Notes: generated by a model not told the origin, from the letters alone. Positions 1 to 10,426 are shown, numbered from the stretch's first letter. The stretch: 64,000 bases of DNA from Ancylobacter sp. IITR112 (GCF_041415945.1 NZ_JBGCUS010000001.1:992001-1056000); one strand, 5' to 3'. Numbers and translations: made by a program.

Positions 1-377
1 TGGAGGCCGCGTTGTCGGCGGGACGGGACGTGCTGTTCGACATCGACTATCAGGGCGCCGAGCAGCTCTATGAGAAGATGCGCCCCGACATTGTCGGCGT
101 GTTCATTCTGCCGCCCTCGGCCGCCGAGCTGAAGACGCGGCTGGAACGGCGCGCCGAGGATGCCTCGGGCGTCATCGAGAAGCGCCTGCGCAACGCCCGC
201 ACCGAGATCGCCCATTGGCGTGACTATAATTACGTGCTGGTCAATGCCGACCTGAACTCGACCTTCGCCAATCTGCGCAACATCCTGCTCGCCGAGCGGC
301 TGCGCCGCGAGCGCCAGCCGGGCCTCGAGCCAGTGATCGAGCGGCTCGACAGCGAGCTGGCGGAACTGGTGGCGTAA
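1..377 (+). CDS. gmk: guanylate kinase, C-terminal part (5' end outside window)
   Basis: Phosphorylates GMP to GDP with ATP in the cytoplasm, an essential purine salvage step. Only about the last 124 codons are present. The frame is open to the first base of the window, so the in-frame TTG at 12 is not the start. Visible are the GMP-binding core around the DVLFDIDYQGA stretch and the conserved RLRNARTEIAHW helix that follows the lid region. The P-loop lies upstream of the window. The gene converges on ksgA with a 31-base gap, so it belongs to a different transcript. The assignment rests on strong family resemblance of the visible half. Confidence 0.93.
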   Translation, partial: EAALSAGRDVLFDIDYQGAEQLYEKMRPDIVGVFILPPSAAELKTRLERRAEDASGVIEKRLRNARTEIAHWRDYNYVLVNADLNSTFANLRNILLAERLRRERQPGLEPVIERLDSELAELVA

Positions 378-408
378 ACGGGCCTTCCGCTCGGCGTGCT
401 ATCGGCGC

Positions 409-1278
409 TTACGCTCTGCCCGGCGCGCCCGCCTCGCGCAGGGTCATCCACGCATTGGCGAGGGCGACGAAGCCGTCCACCGTCACCCGCTCGGCGCGTT
501 CGGTCGGGGCGATGCCGGCGGCTTCCAGCAGCGCGCCGCTGTCGACACCGAGGCTTTTGAGGCTTTGCCGCAGCATTTTGCGGCGCTGGCCGAACCCGGC
601 CTCGGTGACGCGCTCCAGCACCTTCAGCGAGCAGGGAAGGGGCTCGCGGCGCGGGACGAGATGGACCACGGAGGACGTGACCTTCGGCGGCGGCACAAAG
701 GCGGAGGGCGGCACGTCGAAGGCGATATGCGCCTGCGCGCGCCAGCCGGTCAGCACGGCGAGGCGGCCATAGTGAGCGTCGCCCGGCGCCGCGACAATGC
801 GCTCGGCGACCTCGCGCTGGAACATCAGCGTCAGGCTCTCATACCAAGGGGGCCAGGGATCGGCGGAGAGCCAGCCGATGAGAAGCGGCGTGCCGATATT
901 GTAGGGCAGGTTGGCGATGACGACGGCGCGTTCCTCCGGCGCCAGCAGCGCCCGATAGTCGATCTCCAGCGCATCGCCTTCAATGATCTCAAGCCGGCCG
1001 GGATAATGCGCGGCCACCTCGGCCAGCGCCGCAACGCAGCGCGGATCGCGTTCGATGGCGACCACACGGCGCGCGCCAAGCGCCAGGATCGCCCGGGTGA
1101 GTCCGCCCGGGCCGGGGCCGACTTCAATCACCGTCCGCTCGTCGAGCCGCCCGGCGGTGCGGGCAATCTTCGAGGTGAGGTTGAGATCCAGCAGAAAATT
1201 CTGCCCCAGCGACTTCAGCGCGGAAAGACCATGCGCGCGGATGACCTCGCGCAGCGGTGGCAGGGTGTCGATGGTCAT
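409..1278 (-). CDS. rsmA (ksgA): 16S rRNA (adenine1518-N6/adenine1519-N6)-dimethyltransferase
   Basis: Dimethylates two adjacent adenines near the 3' end of 16S rRNA using S-adenosylmethionine, a late step in 30S subunit assembly. About 289 residues, the usual length. The family motifs are present: QNFL near the N terminus, the SAM-binding VGPGPGGLT loop, and the NLPYNI catalytic motif. The start at 1278 is preferred over an upstream in-frame ATG at 1308, because a GAGG ribosome site lies about 9 bases ahead of 1278 and the longer form would run into pdxA. It is the last gene of the lptF-to-ksgA operon, 7 bases after pdxA. The pdxA-ksgA neighbourhood is conserved widely in proteobacteria. Confidence 0.95.
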   Translation of the reverse strand: MTIDTLPPLREVIRAHGLSALKSLGQNFLLDLNLTSKIARTAGRLDERTVIEVGPGPGGLTRAILALGARRVVAIERDPRCVAALAEVAAHYPGRLEIIEGDALEIDYRALLAPEERAVVIANLPYNIGTPLLIGWLSADPWPPWYESLTLMFQREVAERIVAAPGDAHYGRLAVLTGWRAQAHIAFDVPPSAFVPPPKVTSSVVHLVPRREPLPCSLKVLERVTEAGFGQRRKMLRQSLKSLGVDSGALLEAAGIAPTERAERVTVDGFVALANAWMTLREAGAPGRA

Positions 1279-1285
1279 GCCGACC

Positions 1286-2302
1286 TCAGCCTTCCGCCGC
1301 CGCGTCACGCGCGCGGAGCCGATCCGCCAGACGCAGCGCCTCGATCAGGCTGGACGGGTCCGCACGGCCGGTACCGGCGAGAGTGAAGGCGGTGCCGTGA
1401 TCGGGGGACGTACGGACAAAAGGCAGACCCAGCGTCACATTCACTGCCCGGTCGAACGCAAGAGCCTTGGCCGGCGCCAGCACCTGATCGTGATAGGCGC
1501 CGATGGCAGCGTCATAGGTGGAGCGGGCGGCGGCGTGAAACAGGGTATCGGCTGGCAGGGGGCCTCGCACGTCGAGCCCTTCCTGCCGCAGCGTTTCGAC
1601 AGCGGGGCGGGTGATCTCTTCATCCTCGCGCCCGAGCGTGCCCTCCTCGCCCGCATGCGGGTTCAGCCCGCAGACGGCGAGGCGGGGCGCGGCGATGCCG
1701 AAGCGGTGCCGCAGATCGTGAGCGGCAATACGGGCGGTGTCGATCAGCAATTCGCGGGTGAAATGGCGCGGCACGTCAGCGAGCGGTATATGAATGGTGG
1801 CGGGAATGACGGCGAGTTCGGGCGACCAGATCATCATCACCGGGCGAGGGGCCGGGCTGCCCGCGAGATAGGCGAGATATTCGGTGTGGCCGGGAAAGGC
1901 GAAGCCGTCGGCATAGAGCACGGCCTTGGCGATCGGATTGGTGACGACCGCGCTGGCGCGCCCGGCCTTCACCAATGCAACGGCCAGGTCGATCGCCGCG
2001 CGGGCGGCAGGGCCGCTCGTGGGGTCGGGGCGACCCGGCAGGGCGGTGACCGCGGGGCCGGCACTGACCAGCGGCAGCGAACGGGCGAACACGGTACCGG
2101 CTTCTTCCGGAGCGCATTCCTGCACCGGCACAGCGAGACCGAGCGCCTGGGCCCGGCGGCGCAGCAGCGCGGCATCGCCAATGGCGAAGAAGGCCGGCAG
2201 GTTACGCTCGTCGCGTCGCAGCCAGGCGGTGAGCGTGATGTCGGGCCCAATGCCGGCCGGCTCACCCAGAGAGAGCGCCAGAGCGCGCGACGGGCGTGCC
2301 AT
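1286..2302 (-). CDS. pdxA: 4-hydroxythreonine-4-phosphate dehydrogenase
   Basis: NAD-dependent oxidation of 4-phosphohydroxy-L-threonine in the DXP-dependent pyridoxal 5'-phosphate pathway. 338 residues, normal for PdxA. The N terminus has the family GEPAGIGPD motif, followed by the GHTEYLA segment and the metal-binding [12 protein letters not shown] segment near the C terminus. The gene follows surA after 7 bases and precedes ksgA by 7 bases, so the three are probably cotranscribed and translationally coupled. Nothing unusual is seen. Confidence 0.95.
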   Translation of the reverse strand: MARPSRALALSLGEPAGIGPDITLTAWLRRDERNLPAFFAIGDAALLRRRAQALGLAVPVQECAPEEAGTVFARSLPLVSAGPAVTALPGRPDPTSGPAARAAIDLAVALVKAGRASAVVTNPIAKAVLYADGFAFPGHTEYLAYLAGSPAPRPVMMIWSPELAVIPATIHIPLADVPRHFTRELLIDTARIAAHDLRHRFGIAAPRLAVCGLNPHAGEEGTLGREDEEITRPAVETLRQEGLDVRGPLPADTLFHAAARSTYDAAIGAYHDQVLAPAKALAFDRAVNVTLGLPFVRTSPDHGTAFTLAGTGRADPSSLIEALRLADRLRARDAAAEG

Positions 2303-2309
2303 GGGCGGC

Positions 2310-3290
2310 TCAGCGGTACTGGATCATGGCGGATTTGCGCGCCTCGTCGAGCAGCTTTCTCGACACCGCCTCGAACTGCTTGTTCTCCAGCTCGGCGCGG
2401 ACTTCACGCTTCTGCGCGCTTTCGCCGACCACTTCGCGGCGGTCGCAGATGGCAATCATCTCGATGCCGGCGCGGGAGACCTCCGGTGCCGTCAACTGGC
2501 CCACCGGCGTGTCGTCCATGATCTTGCGCACCGGCTCGCTCATATCGGCCGAGGTTCGGATGACCGGGTCACGGACCACTGTTTCGCGCATCCCCCGCGC
2601 GATATCGACGCCCGCCTCACAGTCACGGAACTGCTTGCGCAGATTATTGGCTTCCGCCATGCGCTGCGAGCGCTCGCCAGGATTGGCCGTGCGCCCGACC
2701 ACAAGCACGATCTGGCGAATGGTGTATTCCGTGGTGCGCTGGGCGCGGGTCAGGTCCTCGCCCTTGGACTGAAGCGCCGCGAAGACATCCGAATCGCGGA
2801 TGGTCGCGACCGATGAGAAGCGGCCGCGCACATAGTTGTTCCACACGAAGTCGGCCCGCATCTTGGCCTTGAGCATGCCGGCATCGAGCCCGGACTGCGC
2901 CAGGGCCTGCGTTAGCTGCTCGGGCGTGCGGCCGGTGCGGCTGCCCATGCGGGCGAACATCTTGTCGACTTCATCCTTGTCGGCGGTGACGCCGAAGCGC
3001 TCCGCCGTCACGATCTTCAGGCGCTGGTCGATCAGTTCCTCAAGCGCCTGCTTCTGGGACAGGTTCTTCCGCTCGGTGAGCTGGGCGAGCTTGATGCGCT
3101 GGGCGACATCGAAGCTGGTGATCGGCTGCCCCTGGACCAGCACGAGAATCTGCTGCGCCTGTGCCGGAGCGGGCAGGAGGGGAGACGCCGCGCCGAGGGC
3201 GCAGCCAAGCAGGAGCGCGCGAACGTACGGCCCGAAGACCCGACGATGGCCGGCATGCCAGCCATCCCGTATCAAAGACCGACCACGCAT
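2310..3290 (-). CDS. surA: SurA-type periplasmic chaperone/peptidyl-prolyl isomerase
   Basis: 326 residues. A signal sequence (basic start, hydrophobic stretch about residues 23-40, cleavage near AQAQ) is followed by a SurA N-terminal chaperone domain and a single, poorly conserved parvulin-like segment towards the C terminus. E. coli SurA is about 430 residues with two parvulin domains, so this is the shorter alphaproteobacterial form. SurA escorts outer-membrane beta-barrels to the BAM machinery, and LptD is a known client, which fits its position directly after lptD. A GGAGAG ribosome site precedes the ATG. Isomerase activity is not certain from the sequence. Confidence 0.85.
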   Translation of the reverse strand: MRGRSLIRDGWHAGHRRVFGPYVRALLLGCALGAASPLLPAPAQAQQILVLVQGQPITSFDVAQRIKLAQLTERKNLSQKQALEELIDQRLKIVTAERFGVTADKDEVDKMFARMGSRTGRTPEQLTQALAQSGLDAGMLKAKMRADFVWNNYVRGRFSSVATIRDSDVFAALQSKGEDLTRAQRTTEYTIRQIVLVVGRTANPGERSQRMAEANNLRKQFRDCEAGVDIARGMRETVVRDPVIRTSADMSEPVRKIMDDTPVGQLTAPEVSRAGIEMIAICDRREVVGESAQKREVRAELENKQFEAVSRKLLDEARKSAMIQYR

Positions 3291-3392
3291 TTTCTCTCCA
3301 CTCTGGCTCGCGAACCGGCGTTCGGCGTGTCTCGCTTGGCGCCCCTGCGCGCTGTTCTTGTCGGTGGATGTGGCGTCAATGCGACGCCGTCG

Positions 3393-5936
3393 TCAATCGT
3401 TGCTGTTGCTGCTGCTGCCGCCGCTCGACCCGACCTCGGAAGAGAAGCCCGCCTCGCCCAGCGTCTTCAGCGTGAACGTCACCAGCACCGTGTCGACGCG
3501 CTGGCGATTGCCGCTTTCCGTGTAGTCCGAGCGGTAGCTGAGCGCGATGCCGAAGCATTCGTCGACATAGGAAATGCCGAACAGGGTGAAGTCGATCTCG
3601 TCGAGGTTCAGGTTGTAGCGCGCTGCCGCCTGCAGGTTCCAGTTCTCGTTCAGCTTGAGCGTGCCTGTGCCGAGAATGCCCTCGCGTTCCTCATAATAAC
3701 CGAGCAGAGGCTGGGCGGTGTAGAGCCCGTAGAGAGCCGAAACCGTGAGGTGCTTGTTGATGACGGCCCGCCCTTCCACCTCGTAGCGCTCGACCGACCA
3801 GTCGTCATTGTCGAAACGGAAGCGGTTGATGAGCGAGAAATTCGCCGTCGGCTGGTAGTAAAGCCGGGCCACATAGTCGGACACGTCGTCCTCCAGACCG
3901 GATTCGGCACCCGTATTCGCCATGTCGTAATTGGCGTAGGAGTTGGTGCCGAAGAGCTGGTAGGACTGGCCGAACAGGGCGTTGATCTGCCCGCCATCAT
4001 TGAAATTGGCGGTGTACTGGATGCCCACATTGGCGCGCCCGCCGCCTTCCACGCGGTCATAGCCCGAATATTTGTTGATCTCGAACAGGTTCGTGTCGTC
4101 GAAGATCAGGCTCTGCGCGTCTTCGTTGGGCAGTTGGCCGATATGGGTCTCGTCCGGGCGGATGATGACCTGGGCGATCGGCTCGATGGTCTGAGTGCCC
4201 CAGTTCTGCACCGCGATGAAGGGGTAGCGGTACTCCAGGCCGACGGCCGGCATGGCGCGCACGAGCTGCGTGTCGCCGCCGGTGCCGAGCCAGGGCTCGT
4301 CTTCCGTCTGGGCCTGCACCGAGGCCACGTCGAGTTGCATGTTGAAGAACGGCGTCCAGGTCTGGCCGGCCTGGTCGATGAAGGTGCGGCGCCAGTCGAC
4401 CACGCCGGACAGGCGGGAATAGCTGCCGACCATGCCGCGCATCAGGCAGGCGTCGCGCAGGTTCGCGCCGGCGTTGGCGACACGGGTGAGATCGCACTGG
4501 TTGGTCGGGCCGTCATAAAGCTCCGGCACGAGCGGCGCGTAGGCCGCCGAGGTGGCCCGCAGGTCGATCTCGTCGCGGGTCAGGCTGGTGAAATTGATGT
4601 CGTAGCTGAACTGGCCGCCAAAGACCGATTCCCCGAGCGTCTTGCTGTAGTCCAGCACCGGATGGATGACCGGCTGCTGCGCCTCCACGTCATAGGAGGT
4701 CAGGCCGGTGAAATACATCGCCCGGAGATCGAAATAGGAGCGGTCGCCCTGGCCGACGAGATAGATCTGGGAGGTCACCTCGCGGGTGGTCGCATTGATC
4801 AGGTTGTAGTCCTGGAGGAAGGTCTCGTCCGACATCAGCCAGCCGTCCCAACCCCAGTACCAGTTCTCGTTGATGTTGAACCGGCCGTGCGTCTCGATCA
4901 TGCCGCGCTGCTCGCGATAGCCGGGCTGGCCCTGGAACTCGTCCTTGTCGAGCTGGTCGATGCCGGCGGCGCGGATGCTGTAGGTGCCCGTTTCCAGCCG
5001 GTGCCGGAACTCGGCGTCGAGCATCACGCCCTGCTTGGAGACGAAGAGCGGCGAGAACGTCACGTCCATATTGGGCGCGATGTTCCAGAAATACGGGATG
5101 CTGACCCCGTAACCGATCTCGGACGTGCTCATGAACTGCGGAATGAGGAAGCCGGACTTGCGCTTCACCGTCGGATCGGGAGCTTCAAGATAGGGCACCC
5201 ACGCGATCGGAACGCCCAGGAATTCGAGCCTGGCGTCCTCGAAATAGATCATCTGCTCCTTTTCTTTATGGATGATCTTCGCCGCTCTCACCTGCCACAT
5301 CGGCGGCTTCTGCGGGTTGTCCTTGCAGGGTTCGCAAGGCGTGTAGGCGCCGCTCGTCAGCACGGTGGTGTCGCCGTTCTCGCGATCGGCGCGGGCGGCA
5401 ACAAAATGCATGTCCTGCGCCGAATCGATGCGCAGCGAATTGACGAAGCCGTTGCTGAAGTCCTGCGACAGGTCGAGATTGTCGGCGGCGATGACGGTGC
5501 CGTCCTTATCCTTCAGGCGCACGCCGCCTTCCGCCCGCAGCCGGTTGGCGGTGCGATCATAGACGACGCGGCGCGCTTCCAGCACGGCACCGTCGTAATA
5601 GATCTGCACATTGCCTTCGGCGATCACCTCGTTGCGGTTGTTGTCGTAGACGAGCTGGTCCGCCGTCACCAGCATCTTGGCGTTCGGATCGGTCTGGCGC
5701 GTGATCAGGCCGCCGGCGAGGCCGGCCGGCTGGGCAGCGGAGGGCTGGGCCGATGTCTGAGCCGCGGTCGGCTGGGCCGCCGTCGTCTGGGCACGCGCCG
5801 GCGTCGCCGGGCCGAAGGCAACCAACGCGACGGAGCCTGCTCCGAAAACAAACGCACAGGCCGACCGGCGCAGGCGACGTTTCAGTCGCGGGATCGCCGA
5901 ATCTGCCTGGCCGGCTATGACGCTGCCGACCTTCAT
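3393..5936 (-). CDS. lptD: LPS-assembly outer-membrane protein LptD
   Basis: Outer-membrane beta-barrel that, with LptE, inserts lipopolysaccharide into the outer leaflet. 847 residues. Signal peptide, then an Ala/Gln/Thr-rich linker, an LptA-like (OstA) domain starting around LVTADQLVYDNNRNE, and a long C-terminal barrel. A CEPC pair follows the N-terminal domain and further cysteines lie in the barrel, consistent with the disulfides this family needs. The start at 5936 overlaps the lptG stop in an ATGA arrangement, so an upstream in-frame ATG at 5999 is rejected. The protein ends in a Ser/Gly/Asn-rich tail of about 16 residues after the last beta-strand, encoded by triplet repeats near 3400-3440. 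Barrels usually end at the last strand, so this tail is odd. Confidence 0.93.
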   Translation of the reverse strand: MKVGSVIAGQADSAIPRLKRRLRRSACAFVFGAGSVALVAFGPATPARAQTTAAQPTAAQTSAQPSAAQPAGLAGGLITRQTDPNAKMLVTADQLVYDNNRNEVIAEGNVQIYYDGAVLEARRVVYDRTANRLRAEGGVRLKDKDGTVIAADNLDLSQDFSNGFVNSLRIDSAQDMHFVAARADRENGDTTVLTSGAYTPCEPCKDNPQKPPMWQVRAAKIIHKEKEQMIYFEDARLEFLGVPIAWVPYLEAPDPTVKRKSGFLIPQFMSTSEIGYGVSIPYFWNIAPNMDVTFSPLFVSKQGVMLDAEFRHRLETGTYSIRAAGIDQLDKDEFQGQPGYREQRGMIETHGRFNINENWYWGWDGWLMSDETFLQDYNLINATTREVTSQIYLVGQGDRSYFDLRAMYFTGLTSYDVEAQQPVIHPVLDYSKTLGESVFGGQFSYDINFTSLTRDEIDLRATSAAYAPLVPELYDGPTNQCDLTRVANAGANLRDACLMRGMVGSYSRLSGVVDWRRTFIDQAGQTWTPFFNMQLDVASVQAQTEDEPWLGTGGDTQLVRAMPAVGLEYRYPFIAVQNWGTQTIEPIAQVIIRPDETHIGQLPNEDAQSLIFDDTNLFEINKYSGYDRVEGGGRANVGIQYTANFNDGGQINALFGQSYQLFGTNSYANYDMANTGAESGLEDDVSDYVARLYYQPTANFSLINRFRFDNDDWSVERYEVEGRAVINKHLTVSALYGLYTAQPLLGYYEEREGILGTGTLKLNENWNLQAAARYNLNLDEIDFTLFGISYVDECFGIALSYRSDYTESGNRQRVDTVLVTFTLKTLGEAGFSSEVGSSGGSSSNSND

Positions 5937-7018
5937 CCGTCCTCCCGGTGAAGCAGGATGAGAACGCCCATCAATGCTCCTACGACCGCTGGAAACCACG
6001 CTGCTATAACGGGATGCACAATCCCGGCCTCACCGAGGTCCTCGGCGAGCTTGGTGAAAACATAAAGCAGAAAGCCGGCCGCGACGCCACCGAGAATCGT
6101 CTGGCCGATGCCGCCGAAGCGGAACACGCGCAGGCTCACCGATGCCGCGATGAGCACCATCGCCAGCAATAGCGCGGGTCGGGCGAGGAGGCTCTGATAC
6201 TGCAGCCGATAGCGCTCGGCGCCAAATCCCACCCGCGTGGCCGCCTCGATGGCGGCCGGCAGATCCCAGAACGGCACGGTCTCGCTCTGAAGCGAATCCT
6301 GTACCTGATTGGGGGTGAGATTGGTGGCCAGCATGTACACGTCGTACTCCTGCAAACCTATTGCGGGAGTTAATACGCGCGCATTTTCCAGCCGCCAGGC
6401 TCCGGGATCCAGAGTGGCGCGGCGCGCCTCGATCCGCTCCAGCAGCTTGTCGTTGTCGTCGAACAGGAACACGTTGACGCCGGTCAGTTCGCGCCCGCCA
6501 TTGGAGGTGGCCGCCGCCTGGATGATGGCCTGTCCGTCGACGCTCTGCTGGCGCAGCCAGAAGCCGCTGCGTCCGGCGGAGAACAGCCCGGTTTGACGGT
6601 TGAAGATCTCCGCCTCGAGCCGGCTGGCCCGATCCTTGAAAGCGGCCGAGACCGGATTGTAGACGGTTGTGGAAAACGTGCCGAGCGCCAGGGCGATCAG
6701 TGCGGCGGGGGCGATGAACTGCCACGCGGAAATGCCCGCCGCGCGCGCCACCACCAGCTCCAGCCGCCGCGAGAGGGTGAGGAAGGTGCCGATCGCCCCG
6801 AACAGAACGGCGAACGGCAGGAGCTGCTCGGTGAAGAACGGCATGCGGTAGAACACGAGCAGCAGCAGCGTGGTGAAATCGACATCGCGCTCGCCGACGC
6901 GGCGGGAGAGTTCGAGCAGGTCGATGAGCATGATCAGGCTGGCGCAGCCGACAAAAATGCCCATCACCGAGGTGATGAACCGCCGCCCGAAATAAAAGCC
7001 CAGCGTCGGCCCGATCAT
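5933..7018 (-). CDS. lptG: LPS export ABC transporter permease LptG
   Basis: Inner-membrane partner of LptF in the LptB2FG complex that extracts LPS and drives it across the periplasm. 361 residues with the YjgP/YjgQ layout: three N-terminal membrane segments, a periplasmic beta-jellyroll (about residues 130-260) and three C-terminal membrane segments. The stop overlaps the lptD start (ATGA) and the gene follows lptF by 48 bases. No LptB, LptA or LptC is in this window. Confidence 0.93.
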   Translation of the reverse strand: MIGPTLGFYFGRRFITSVMGIFVGCASLIMLIDLLELSRRVGERDVDFTTLLLLVFYRMPFFTEQLLPFAVLFGAIGTFLTLSRRLELVVARAAGISAWQFIAPAALIALALGTFSTTVYNPVSAAFKDRASRLEAEIFNRQTGLFSAGRSGFWLRQQSVDGQAIIQAAATSNGGRELTGVNVFLFDDNDKLLERIEARRATLDPGAWRLENARVLTPAIGLQEYDVYMLATNLTPNQVQDSLQSETVPFWDLPAAIEAATRVGFGAERYRLQYQSLLARPALLLAMVLIAASVSLRVFRFGGIGQTILGGVAAGFLLYVFTKLAEDLGEAGIVHPVIAAWFPAVVGALMGVLILLHREDG

Positions 7019-7066
7019 GCCGCCGCTCCGTTGCCGGTAATGTCGTCGCGATTGCGCATCAGGGCC

Positions 7067-8227
7067 TCAATTCACGGTCGCGCGCACGACGCGCTGGGCG
7101 AGGCGGTCGATCCGTATGCGCATCGCTTCCGGCATGCGCGGCTTGAAGCGCCCGCTCAGCGAGACCATCGCCCCGAGGATGAACAGCGTCGGCACGAGAT
7201 AGACCACCGGGATCAGGGCGGGCTCGGCCCGTACCTGGTTGACCAGCCCGAAGCTCGCCACCTGCAGAAAGATGATGAACGGCGCGGTGCCGGCCAGCGC
7301 CAGGCCGCGCCCCTCGCGCGTGGTGCGCGGTTCCGCCAGTGCGGCGCAGGCGATGGCGAAGAAGGCGAGCACATAGAGCGGCAGCGAGAGCCTTCGGTGC
7401 AGCTCTTCGGTGAAGCGGCCCTTGCCCTCCAGCCGGATCACAATGTCGTTCGGGTCCGGGTTCCAGAGGTCGGCGAAGGGCCGCTCAGGCGCGCGGTAGA
7501 CGGTGGGCTCGCCGCTATTGGTGAAGGGGGAGAGATCGAAGGCGTAGCGCTGGAACTCGACGACATTGCTGTCGGCCTTGCCCGGTGTGCGCCGATGAAT
7601 GGCGCCGTCTTCGAGCACGAGGAAAGTGCCTTCGGCGGAATCGATCACCTGGCCGCGCTCGGCGAGATAGGTGTTCACTTGTTTGGGATCGCGCGCATCA
7701 TTGATGAAAATGCCGCCGAGCACGCCGTTGGCGTTACGCTCGCGCACATGAAACACCATGCCCTGCGCCAAAGTGGTGAAACGGCCGGGCTGGGCGATGA
7801 ACGCGACGACATCGGCGCGCACGCGGGTGATTTCGTAGCGAAACTGGCGCATCGCCGCCGGGACCAACTCCATCGACAGCGCGGCGCAGCCCGCCGCCAC
7901 CAGCAGCGCCAGAATCACCAGCGGACGCAGGAAACGCCAGGTCGAGATGCCGGCCGCGCTCGCCACCACGATCTCGGAATCGCTGTTCATGCGGAAGAGC
8001 GTCTGCGCCACCGCCATGAACAGAGCCGCCGGCGCGAGGCCGAGAATAAGAGCGGGGAGAGCGAGGGCCGTGATGAGGATGAAGGCGAGGATCGTCTGGC
8101 CCTGCGTCGTCATGATGTCGAGTTCACGCAGGGCCTGCGTCACCCAGATCATGGCGGTCAGCACGAGCAGCGTCCCGAGAAACGCGGTCACGGCCGATCG
8201 GAACACATAGCGATCCAGGCGGTTCAT
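7067..8227 (-). CDS. lptF: LPS export ABC transporter permease LptF
   Basis: First gene of the leftward lptF-lptG-lptD-surA-pdxA-ksgA operon. 386 residues with the LptF/LptG fold: membrane segments near residues 12-35, 55-75 and 100-120, a periplasmic domain, then three more membrane segments. Works with LptG and the ATPase LptB in LPS extraction. The start at 8227 (MNRLDRYVFRS) matches family N termini and has an AGGA-type site upstream. An in-frame ATG at 8413 would add 62 residues with no family resemblance. The promoter should lie between 8228 and the divergent pepA start at 8428. Confidence 0.92.
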   Translation of the reverse strand: MNRLDRYVFRSAVTAFLGTLLVLTAMIWVTQALRELDIMTTQGQTILAFILITALALPALILGLAPAALFMAVAQTLFRMNSDSEIVVASAAGISTWRFLRPLVILALLVAAGCAALSMELVPAAMRQFRYEITRVRADVVAFIAQPGRFTTLAQGMVFHVRERNANGVLGGIFINDARDPKQVNTYLAERGQVIDSAEGTFLVLEDGAIHRRTPGKADSNVVEFQRYAFDLSPFTNSGEPTVYRAPERPFADLWNPDPNDIVIRLEGKGRFTEELHRRLSLPLYVLAFFAIACAALAEPRTTREGRGLALAGTAPFIIFLQVASFGLVNQVRAEPALIPVVYLVPTLFILGAMVSLSGRFKPRMPEAMRIRIDRLAQRVVRATVN

Positions 8228-8427
8228 CCAGCGGCTATCCTGATCCCTGTCGACGACTGCCCGCTGCCCCGGCGTGGCCATGCTTGTGCATGATGCATAA
8301 TTGCCCGTGCGTTTCGGCGCAAATCGGGCGGAGCCGCGTCCCCCACACGGCCCGTTTGAGGCTCGTGCCCTGTCGCTCATTCGGCTAAAGAGAAACGAAC
8401 CGAGCCGCGACAACTCAAGGTGCCCCG

Positions 8428-9936
8428 ATGCCCGACCATGTGAAGATCAGTTTTGCCAAGCTCCCGGCCCGCCTGGAGGGACACGTCGTCGTTCTCGCCG
8501 CCGAGCCAGTGGAAGGGGACGCCCCAGCCTTTGCGCCGTCGGTCGAAGCGCTGCTTGCTCCCGCTTCCGCCCAGCTGGCGAACGCGATGCAGGCCGAGCG
8601 CTTCACCGGTAAATCCGGCAAGGGGATCGATCTTCTGGCGCCGGCGGGTCTCGACGCTTCGCGCCTTCTCGTCATGGGCGTTGGCAAGCCCGCCGACCTC
8701 AAGGCGTTCGACTGGCTGAAGCTGGGCGGGGCCATCATGGGCCGCCTGCCGGCTGCGGCAAAGGATGTGAGCGTCATCCTGGCGCTGCCGGGTGGCGAGG
8801 TGCCGGGCGAGGCCGCGGCCGAACTGGCGCTTGGCCTGCGCCTGCGCGCCTATGCCTTCGACCGCTACAAGACGAAGAAGAAGCCCGATGAGGCGACCGC
8901 GAAGCCGAAGGTGACGCTTTATATAGCGGACGATTCCGCCGCGAAGCGCGCCTGGAAGAAGCGCGAGGGCATCGGCGAGGGTGTGGTGATCGCCCGCGAT
9001 CTCGTGAACGAGCCTGCCAATGTGCTCACCCCGACCGAATTCGCCAAGCGGGCGGGCGACCTCGCCAAGGTGGGCGTGGATGTCGAGGTGCTGGGCGAGA
9101 AGGACCTGAAGAAGCTCGGCATGGGCGCGCTGCTCGGCGTCGGCCAGGGGTCGGGCGAGGAGAGCCGCGTCGTGGTGATGCGGTGGAACGGCGGCAAGGC
9201 GGATGAGGCGCCGGTGGCCTTCGTCGGCAAGGGCGTGGTCTTCGACACCGGCGGCATTTCCATCAAGCAGGCCGCCGGCATGGAGGACATGAAGGGCGAC
9301 ATGGCCGGTGCCGCCTGCGTCGTCGGGCTGATGCATGCGCTGGCCAGCCGCAAGGCCAAGGCCAATGTGGTCGGTCTCATCGGCCTCGTCGAGAACATGC
9401 CGGATGGCAAGGCGCAGCGGCCGGGCGACATCGTCACCTCCATGTCCGGCCAGACCATCGAGATCATCAACACCGATGCCGAAGGCCGGCTCGTGCTCGG
9501 CGACGTGCTCTGGTACGCCAAGGAGCGGTTCAAGCCGCAATTCATGGTGGACCTCGCCACGCTCACCGGCGCCATCATCGTCGCGCTCGGCACCGAGCAT
9601 GCGGGCCTGTTCTCCAACAACGACACTCTGGCCGAACGCCTCACGGATTCGGGGCTGACGACGGGCGAGAAGGTGTGGCGCCTGCCGCTTTCCGCCGAGT
9701 ACGACAAGCTGATCGATTCGAAGTTCGCCGATATGAAGAACACGGGCGGGCGCTTCGGCGGCTCGATCACCGCCGCGCAGTTCATCCAGCGTTTTGTCGG
9801 CGACGTGCCCTGGGCGCATCTCGACATCGCCGGCACGGCCATGTCCTCGCCGGCGACCGACTTCAACCGCAGCTGGGGCTCGGGTTGGGGCGTGCGCCTG
9901 CTCGACGATCTGGTGGCCCGTCACTACGAATCGTGA
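8428..9936 (+). CDS. pepA: leucyl aminopeptidase (M17 family)
   Basis: Cytosolic metallo-aminopeptidase that removes N-terminal residues from peptides. 502 residues, normal for M17. The catalytic half carries the metal-binding [14 protein letters not shown] segment and the family signature NTDAEGRL at about residues 348-355. Divergent from lptF. The next gene, holC, follows after 43 bases, a gene pair often kept together in proteobacteria. Confidence 0.95.
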   Translation: MPDHVKISFAKLPARLEGHVVVLAAEPVEGDAPAFAPSVEALLAPASAQLANAMQAERFTGKSGKGIDLLAPAGLDASRLLVMGVGKPADLKAFDWLKLGGAIMGRLPAAAKDVSVILALPGGEVPGEAAAELALGLRLRAYAFDRYKTKKKPDEATAKPKVTLYIADDSAAKRAWKKREGIGEGVVIARDLVNEPANVLTPTEFAKRAGDLAKVGVDVEVLGEKDLKKLGMGALLGVGQGSGEESRVVVMRWNGGKADEAPVAFVGKGVVFDTGGISIKQAAGMEDMKGDMAGAACVVGLMHALASRKAKANVVGLIGLVENMPDGKAQRPGDIVTSMSGQTIEIINTDAEGRLVLGDVLWYAKERFKPQFMVDLATLTGAIIVALGTEHAGLFSNNDTLAERLTDSGLTTGEKVWRLPLSAEYDKLIDSKFADMKNTGGRFGGSITAAQFIQRFVGDVPWAHLDIAGTAMSSPATDFNRSWGSGWGVRLLDDLVARHYES

Positions 9937-9979
9937 CCGACACGGGTAGCGCGCGGCCGGGCCTGCGGGGGAGGGGACA

Positions 9980-10426
9980 TTGAGCGACGTGCTCTTCTAT
10001 CACCTGCAGAACCGGCCGCTCGACGCCGCCTTGCCCCAGCTTCTGGAGAAGTGCCTGGAGCGGGGCTGGCGCTGCGCGGTGCAAGCGACGTCCACGGAGC
10101 GCATCGAGGCGCTGGACGCGCTGCTGTGGACCTATGACGACGCGGCCTTCCTGCCGCACGGCACCGACCGCCAGGGCGAGCCGGCCCGGCAGCCCATTCT
10201 GCTCACCACAGACGAATCGAATCTCAACGGCGCTGTGGTGCGCTTTCTCATTGATGGCGCGCTGATTCCCGACACGGGCCGCTATCAGCGGGTGATCCAT
10301 CTCTTTGACGGCAACGATTCCGAAGCCGTCGAACCTGTTCGCCAGGCGTGGCGCGCGGCGAAGGCCGAAGGTCACGACGTGACCTACTGGCAGCAGGACG
10401 AGAACGGGCGCTGGCAGCGCCGCTGA
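9980..10426 (+). CDS. holC: DNA polymerase III chi subunit
   Basis: 148 residues, the expected size for HolC, which links the clamp loader to single-strand binding protein. The N-terminal FYHLQNRPLD and the HGTDRQGEPARQPILLT segment match alphaproteobacterial HolC. The start is a TTG at 9980, preceded by a strong GAGGGG ribosome site. No in-frame ATG fits the family N terminus. The gene lies 43 bases after pepA and is probably cotranscribed with it. Confidence 0.9.
   Translation: MSDVLFYHLQNRPLDAALPQLLEKCLERGWRCAVQATSTERIEALDALLWTYDDAAFLPHGTDRQGEPARQPILLTTDESNLNGAVVRFLIDGALIPDTGRYQRVIHLFDGNDSEAVEPVRQAWRAAKAEGHDVTYWQQDENGRWQRR

Noticed and set aside
3246..5951. A 901-codon frame opposite lptD, and similar long frames opposite mopB, ppk1, maeB, aspS and the glycosyltransferases
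   Set aside because: They mirror strong genes on the other strand, have Arg/Ala/Gly/His-rich sequences without motifs, and arise from GC-biased third codon positions.
7015..7059. Fourteen-codon ORF overlapping the lptG start
   Set aside because: Very short, no ribosome site or repeat structure; expected by chance in a 48-base gap.
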